The translations under genes were made by a program, and so were the position numbers. Below, one piece after another: positions 4,385-7,961 of a stretch of DNA of 7,961 nt. The stretch is taken from contig CAKUHJ010000088.1 in the NCBI GenBank assembly GCA_934655935.1, positions 1 to 7,961 on the forward strand. Reading direction: 5' to 3'. The DNA is from an uncultured Oscillospiraceae bacterium. GTDB lineage: Bacteria; Bacillota; Clostridia; Oscillospirales; Oscillospiraceae. Positions within the stretch are counted from its first letter, which is position 1, and every line of letters begins with the position of its first letter. The notes under the pieces were generated by a model. The model saw nothing but the letters and a program-made list of their open reading frames with translations. It was not told the origin of the DNA and did no database searches.

Positions 4385-6175
4385 ATGCCGCTGATCACGC
4401 GTTGGGGAAAGGCGCTCACCCCTGAAAATGTGCTCCAGGAATATCCGCGGCCGCAGCTGGTCCGCGAAAGCTACTGCAATCTCAACGGTCTCTGGGACTA
4501 TGCCTTCACAGAGGGCTCCGCGCCCCCGGAACGATACGAGGGGAAGATTCTCGTCCCCTTTTCGCCCGAAGCGCCGCTCTCCGGCGTAAGCCGGACGCTG
4601 GGGCCGGAGCAGACGCTCTGGTACCGCCGGGAGTTGCCCCTTGCGCCGCGGCCGGGCATGCGGCTGCTTCTGCATGTCGGCGCGGCCGACCAGCAGGCAC
4701 GCGTGTATCTGAACGGCCGGCTTCTGTGCATGCACGACGGCGGCTACACCGCCTTTACCGCGGAGCTGACCGACGCGCTGGCGCAGGAGGGAAATATCCT
4801 GCAGCTTGCCGTCCGCGATGGTACGGACACGAACGAACGGACACGGGGCAAGCAGAAGACAAAGCGCGGCGGTATCTGGTATACGCCGCAGAGCGGCGTC
4901 TGGCAGACGGTCTGGGCCGAGTGGGTTCCGCAGGATTATATCACGGACCTGCGCATCACGCCGGACGCGAAAAACGGCTGCGTGCGCATCCGCGTCTGCG
5001 CGGAGAAAACGCTTCCGTGCTACCTGAGCCTGCAGGGCCGGCGCATCGGCACCTATACAAACCGGGACGCGGTTCTGAGCGTCGCGGAGCCTGAGCTCTG
5101 GTCGCCGGAAAATCCAAAGCTGTACGATTTCGCGGCGGAGCTCGGGGACGACCGGGTCAAAAGCTATTTTGCCCTGCGCGACGTCGGCGTCGGAAAGGAC
5201 GCGGCGGGCCGCCCCTGCCTGACGCTGAACGGAAAGCCCTGCTTTCATTCCGGCGTGTTGGACCAGGGCTATTGGCCGGACGGACTTTATACCGCGCCGT
5301 CGGACGAGGCGCTGGTCTATGACCTGACGCTCCTGAAGGAGCTGGGGTTCAATATGGTGCGCAAGCATATCAAGGTAGAGCCCATGCGCTGGTACTACCA
5401 CTGTGACCGGCTGGGGCTTCTGGTCTGGCAGGACATGCCGAACGGCGGCGGAAAATACGACCCGATGACCATCTCCGCGCCGCTTTTCACCCGCCGGCAC
5501 CTGGACGATCACAATTACCGCCGCTTTGCCCGCACGGACGGAGAGGGGCGCAGGCTCTTTTACCGGGAGCTGGAGGAAATGATTGCGCAGCTCTACAGCT
5601 GCCCGTGCGTGGCGCTCTGGACGCCCTTCAACGAGGGCTGGGGACAGTTCGACGCGCGGGAGGCCGTGCGGCGGATCGAGGCGCTGGACGCCACGCGCCC
5701 CATTGACCACGCCAGCGGCTGGCACGACCAGAAAATCGGCCGCATCCAGAGCCTGCACGTTTATTTTTATCCCTACCGTTTCCGGCCCGACCGGCTCGGG
5801 CGGGCGGTTGTGCTCTCGGAATTCGGCGGCTACAATCTCCCGGTCGAGGGCCATGTCTGGGCCCGGAAGAATTTTGGCTACCGCGCGTTCAAAACGCCGG
5901 AGGCCCTGTGCAGGGCCTTCACGCGGCTCTATGAAACGCAGATTCTTCCCGCGCGGGAAAAGGGTCTTGCCGCATGCGTCTACACGCAGCTGTCCGACGT
6001 GGAGGACGAGGTCAACGGCTTTGTAACCTACGACCGCGCGGTACAGAAGCTGCCGGCAGAGGCCGTCCGGGCAATCAACAGAAGGCTGCTCGCACAGGAA
6101 GCGCACGCAGGCCGGTCAGGCCTCCTGCAGGAACCCCGGACTCAGCGGGGCGAAAAGACTTTTTCGACACGCTGA
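4385..6175 (+). CDS. Glycoside hydrolase family 2 protein (beta-glycosidase)
   Basis: A 596-residue enzyme expected to cut beta-linked sugars by the retaining double-displacement mechanism. Domain order: jelly-roll sugar-binding domain (about 20-180; NLNGLWDYAF, VYLNGRLLCMHDGGYTAF, GGIWYTPQSGVWQTVW), an Ig-like sandwich (about 185-270), and a TIM barrel (about 280-570). Acid/base candidate is E417 in FNEGWGQFD; nucleophile candidate is E479 in LSEFGGY. VRKHIKVEPMRWYY (325-338) and VWQDMPNGG (347-355) are further family motifs. There is no signal peptide, so it is cytoplasmic and would act on imported oligosaccharides. Start: ATG at 4385 with GGAGG 7 nt upstream; an in-frame TTG at 4361 is rejected. 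The C-terminus has a basic tail (571-596) past the expected barrel end. Beta-galactosidase, glucuronidase or another activity cannot be told apart here. It stands alone, without transporter or regulator. Confidence 0.93.
   Translation: MPLITRWGKALTPENVLQEYPRPQLVRESYCNLNGLWDYAFTEGSAPPERYEGKILVPFSPEAPLSGVSRTLGPEQTLWYRRELPLAPRPGMRLLLHVGAADQQARVYLNGRLLCMHDGGYTAFTAELTDALAQEGNILQLAVRDGTDTNERTRGKQKTKRGGIWYTPQSGVWQTVWAEWVPQDYITDLRITPDAKNGCVRIRVCAEKTLPCYLSLQGRRIGTYTNRDAVLSVAEPELWSPENPKLYDFAAELGDDRVKSYFALRDVGVGKDAAGRPCLTLNGKPCFHSGVLDQGYWPDGLYTAPSDEALVYDLTLLKELGFNMVRKHIKVEPMRWYYHCDRLGLLVWQDMPNGGGKYDPMTISAPLFTRRHLDDHNYRRFARTDGEGRRLFYRELEEMIAQLYSCPCVALWTPFNEGWGQFDAREAVRRIEALDATRPIDHASGWHDQKIGRIQSLHVYFYPYRFRPDRLGRAVVLSEFGGYNLPVEGHVWARKNFGYRAFKTPEALCRAFTRLYETQILPAREKGLAACVYTQLSDVEDEVNGFVTYDRAVQKLPAEAVRAINRRLLAQEAHAGRSGLLQEPRTQRGEKTFSTR
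6134..6166 (+). terminator. Possible terminator inside the 3' end of the GH2 gene
   Basis: A 5-bp GC stem, CCCCG/CGGGG (6134-6150), is followed after a short gap by CTTTTTC. A second inverted repeat, CGAAAA/TTTTCG (6151-6166), overlaps the T-run. Both lie before the stop codon at 6173. Stem and T-run are not directly joined, so efficiency is doubtful. No better terminator is seen downstream. Confidence 0.3.
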
Positions 6176-6390
6176 AATATTATAATATGGCGTTATCTTG
6201 AGAGGAAACGGTCATACGTCTTCTGCACCAGCACACCCCGAAAAAAGCCTAAAGCATAAGATACTGCCAGCAATGAGGGTTCGAAAAAATGCACGGTTTT
6301 TGCGGAAAGGCCTGAAAATCCGGCGGCATATAATCAGCTAATTTGGAAATATCAATAAAATAGCGCCATGATTTTCATACTTTGGGCTGA
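6176..6390 (+). other. AT-rich intergenic stretch, no recognised feature
   Basis: Both strands were read. There are only short frames without good ribosome binding sites, a 12-bp AT palindrome at 6177-6188, and isolated TATAAT-like words (for example near 6330) without matching -35 boxes. I recognise no RNA gene or riboswitch here. Confidence 0.6.
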
Positions 6391-6419
6391 TTTACACAAT
6401 GGTCAAAAGCTGTTATAAT
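6391..6419 (+). promoter_or_regulatory. Strong promoter upstream of regulator remnant and surface-protein gene
   Basis: TTTACA (6391-6396), 17-nt spacer, TATAAT (6414-6419), with TG one base before it, making an extended -10. Transcription should begin near 6426. The next intact gene starts at 6638, leaving a leader of about 210 nt that contains an inverted repeat and a LuxR-type remnant. Confidence 0.82.
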
Positions 6420-6433
6420 TATCACCAGGATAA

Positions 6434-6592
6434 GTGAAATTCTTGCACTTTTTGCATACAGGATGCACAGACGCGGTGCACAAGCACGCAAAAAGCCATG
6501 TCAGTCACATTTCGCAGAAGCTCGGCGTCAACCGCCGCAGCGAGGCCAGAACCGCAGCGCAGAAGCTGTGGCTGGTGCCGAAGGATCTGTAG
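6434..6592 (+). pseudogene. Remnant of a LuxR-type HTH regulator (C-terminal recognition half)
   Basis: A 52-codon frame ends at 6592. From residue 20 it reads KSHVSHISQKLGVNRRSEA, matching the second half of the LuxR/FixJ (GerE) helix-turn-helix, normally TVKxHVxxIxxKLGVxxRxEA. It then ends RTAAQKLWLVPKDL. The first half of the HTH and any receiver or sensor domain are missing, and the 19 residues before it show no similarity to the family. The GTG at 6434 has AGGA only three bases before it and lies about 8 nt after the predicted transcript start, so a real translation start is doubtful. The segment is GC-rich like the chromosome, unlike the AT-rich DNA to its left. The best reading is the broken tail of a lost response regulator; a functional mini-protein is a less likely alternative. 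Confidence 0.62.
6448..6495 (+). repeat. Nested inverted repeat in the leader
   Basis: Outer arms CTTTTTGC (6448-6455) and GCAAAAAG (6488-6495) are perfect complements. Inner arms TGCAC (6464-6468) and GTGCA (6476-6480) enclose a 7-nt loop. The outer right arm coincides with the point where LuxR homology begins (about 6491). It could fold as an RNA hairpin about 20 nt into the transcript, or act as a DNA site. No duplicate copy is seen elsewhere in the window. Confidence 0.55.
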
Positions 6593-6637
6593 GAATCGCC
6601 CGAAGGGCGTTTGATTAAAGGATAAAAGGAGACGTCT

Positions 6638-7961
6638 ATGAAAAAACGTGTGATCAGCTGGCTGCTCTGTCTGGCGCTGTGCCTGTCGATGCTGCCGATG
6701 GCGGCACTGGCAGAGGATGTGCAGGCGTCGGAGGGGCCCGCTCCGTCTATGAACGAGCCGCAGCCCGAGCCGAGAGCCAAAGAAAAAGGAACGCCGGCCC
6801 CGGAGCCGGAGAAAAAAGTACAGTCGGAGCTGATGACGGCAGGGAATCTGCTCATGCCGCTGTCGCTCGATGAGAGTAGTTCGCCTTTCACTGTTGGTGA
6901 AATTTTGGCTGAACAGGATAGCGAAGATATTGGTACTGACGGAGTGATTGGTGTTGAAACAACATTACGTGTTGTGGTGAGCAACATAACTGACCAGCAG
7001 CGGTGGGCTATAACACAAGCTGGCGGTTTGACTATGACAGTTGACGATGTTAGCGTAACGCAAGCACCGGCATTTGCAAAATTTAATAATAATAATGAGG
7101 ATTGTGTTTACAGTGTTTTCACGCCGACACAGACCAGCCATTCGGTTTGTGTCACAATTACTTATAATGGAATTACAGTTACTAGAACACGCAAATTAAC
7201 GTTCGCAAAGTGCCCGCATCCGGGTATTAAAAATGGAAATACATGTACCGAGTGCGGCGCCGCACTCGTGGCGGAGCTTACCGCTGGCGCGTCCAGCTCC
7301 GCCACATATTATGATACATTGGAAGAAGCACTGAGTGCAGCGCAGGAAGCAGACGCTGGAAGTACGGTAACACTGCTTGCTGATTGCAGCCTCGGCAGAT
7401 ATGAGCTTCAGAAGGGCACCTTTACGCTTGATTTGGCTGGAAATGAGCTTCAGTATACTGGACATTCCTTGTGGATTAGCGGTACTGCAAATCTGACCGT
7501 GAAAAATAATAATTCTGGAGCAAAAAATTGCGGTGAGTTTTGTGTGCGAAGCAAAACAGCTACGTTGTCGGTCACAATAGGCAGTAAATATAAAGAGCTA
7601 ATGACCATTGTTTCGGGGCGGTGTGTAAGTGATTTTTTGGGTCTCGACATGGGCTATCGAAAAGATGGGAACTGGGCTGACTATTTAGCAATTCAGCATA
7701 CGACGATAAGGGACGTTACTGTTGAGAAGGCACCTTTCACAGCCACTGAGATTTCTATCAGCCCGGAAAATGCTTATGTAAACCGAGAAGTGACGCTTTC
7801 TGTAACGCTAAGCGGTCTCCCCAATGACGCAGAAGCTAGTTGTACTTATATTATAAATAACACTTTTGATCGACCAATTACGCACGTGGCAAGTGAACCG
7901 TTTACATATAAATTTACACCGAAAGTCGCGGATCATAATATTAAGGCGAGGATTGAGTCGG
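6638..7961 (+). CDS. Secreted multidomain surface protein, 3' end outside window
   Basis: The frame is open from ATG 6638 to the window edge (441 codons, no stop). The start has AAAGGAG 6 nt upstream. Residues 1-25 are a classic signal peptide: MKKR, a hydrophobic core, then AALA before EDV. A proline- and glutamate-rich spacer follows (about 33-62). Next is a beta-rich, Ig-like region (about 82-190), then a small cysteine module C192-x-H194...C203-x2-C206, which could bind a metal. After that come YYDTLEEALSAAQEA (224-238) and TVTLLADCSLG, then TFTLDLAGNELQ, which look like the start of a beta-solenoid (to about 292). Another Ig-like stretch begins near ISISPENAYVNREVTLSVTL (372-391). I associate this layout with large cell-surface proteins of Oscillospiraceae; the function is unknown, with adhesion or glycan contact only a guess. 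Anchor signals would lie beyond the window. GC content falls sharply near 6870. Confidence 0.88.
   Translation, partial: MKKRVISWLLCLALCLSMLPMAALAEDVQASEGPAPSMNEPQPEPRAKEKGTPAPEPEKKVQSELMTAGNLLMPLSLDESSSPFTVGEILAEQDSEDIGTDGVIGVETTLRVVVSNITDQQRWAITQAGGLTMTVDDVSVTQAPAFAKFNNNNEDCVYSVFTPTQTSHSVCVTITYNGITVTRTRKLTFAKCPHPGIKNGNTCTECGAALVAELTAGASSSATYYDTLEEALSAAQEADAGSTVTLLADCSLGRYELQKGTFTLDLAGNELQYTGHSLWISGTANLTVKNNNSGAKNCGEFCVRSKTATLSVTIGSKYKELMTIVSGRCVSDFLGLDMGYRKDGNWADYLAIQHTTIRDVTVEKAPFTATEISISPENAYVNREVTLSVTLSGLPNDAEASCTYIINNTFDRPITHVASEPFTYKFTPKVADHNIKARIES
7249..7268. repeat. Perfect 20-bp palindrome in the cysteine module
   Basis: The two halves CGAGTGCGGC and GCCGCACTCG are exact complements with no loop, centred between 7258 and 7259. 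It encodes ECGAAL, the end of the C-x2-C module, and lies where AT-rich coding sequence briefly turns GC-rich. It may be codon-driven chance or a recombination-prone site. Confidence 0.6.

Noticed and set aside
4217..6106. A very long open frame (629 codons) on the minus strand opposite the GH2 gene.
   Set aside because: It mirrors the GC-rich codons of the GH2 gene, its protein has no recognisable motif, and it would run over the rpsF promoter. The plus strand has clear catalytic motifs and a good start.
6273..6341. A 22-codon frame for a very basic peptide.
   Set aside because: There is no Shine-Dalgarno sequence and no promoter, and the size is expected by chance.
6290..6360. Promoter-like words on both strands, such as TATAAT near 6330 and TTGATA on the minus strand near 6350.
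   Set aside because: The partner box is weak in each case and no gene follows; AT-rich DNA gives such words by chance.
6597..6613. A CGCCC-GAA-GGGCG hairpin followed by TTTGATT as a terminator.
   Set aside because: The stem is only 5 bp and the T-run is broken; it is kept only as a remark on the leader, not as a feature.
1..7961. CRISPR arrays, intact insertion sequences, tRNA or rRNA genes, and phage genes.
   Set aside because: I found no regularly spaced repeats, transposase or integrase motifs, tRNA cloverleaf other than the tmRNA ends, or phage-type proteins.

Overview
The window looks like a chromosomal segment from a GC-rich, low-oxygen gut-type Firmicute of the class Clostridia, most likely Oscillospiraceae/Ruminococcaceae-like (inference). 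Reasons: the Gram-positive style rpsF-ssb-rpsR cluster, strong AAGGAGG ribosome binding sites, sigma-A promoters with 17-nt spacers, a tmRNA tag ending in VALAA, and a large secreted protein carrying a C-x-H...C-x2-C module followed by a TLEEAL/TLLAD segment, a combination I associate with that family.

Layout. Positions 1-4261 are a run of housekeeping genes, all on the minus strand, so they read right to left: rpsF (S6), ssb, rpsR (S18), an intrinsic terminator, rlmH (23S rRNA methyltransferase), a small cupin, then smpB, ppiB (cyclophilin), a short-chain dehydrogenase and finally ssrA (tmRNA), whose 3' end is cut off by the window edge. rpsF has a canonical promoter and a structured leader. 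smpB has its own -10 region. SmpB and tmRNA are partners in trans-translation and lie at the two ends of one tight transcriptional run.

Positions 4262-4384 are a divergent promoter region. On the plus strand a textbook promoter (4315-4343) drives a cytoplasmic glycoside hydrolase family 2 enzyme (4385-6175) with both catalytic glutamates visible.

Positions 6176-6637 hold no intact conserved gene. The AT-rich first part (6176-6390) shows nothing I can name. It is followed by a strong extended -10 promoter (6391-6419), a nested inverted repeat (6448-6495), and a short GC-rich remnant of the DNA-recognition half of a LuxR-type helix-turn-helix regulator (about 6491-6592). From 6638 to the right edge runs an incomplete plus-strand gene for a secreted, multidomain, presumably surface-exposed protein. 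Its GC-rich signal-peptide and proline-rich 5' end changes abruptly to an AT-rich body near 6870, which suggests a mosaic or recombined gene.

I did not find a clearly new biological system. The most promising places are the right-hand accessory region (regulator remnant, inverted repeat, mosaic surface gene, perfect palindrome in its cysteine module) and the leader RNA of rpsF.
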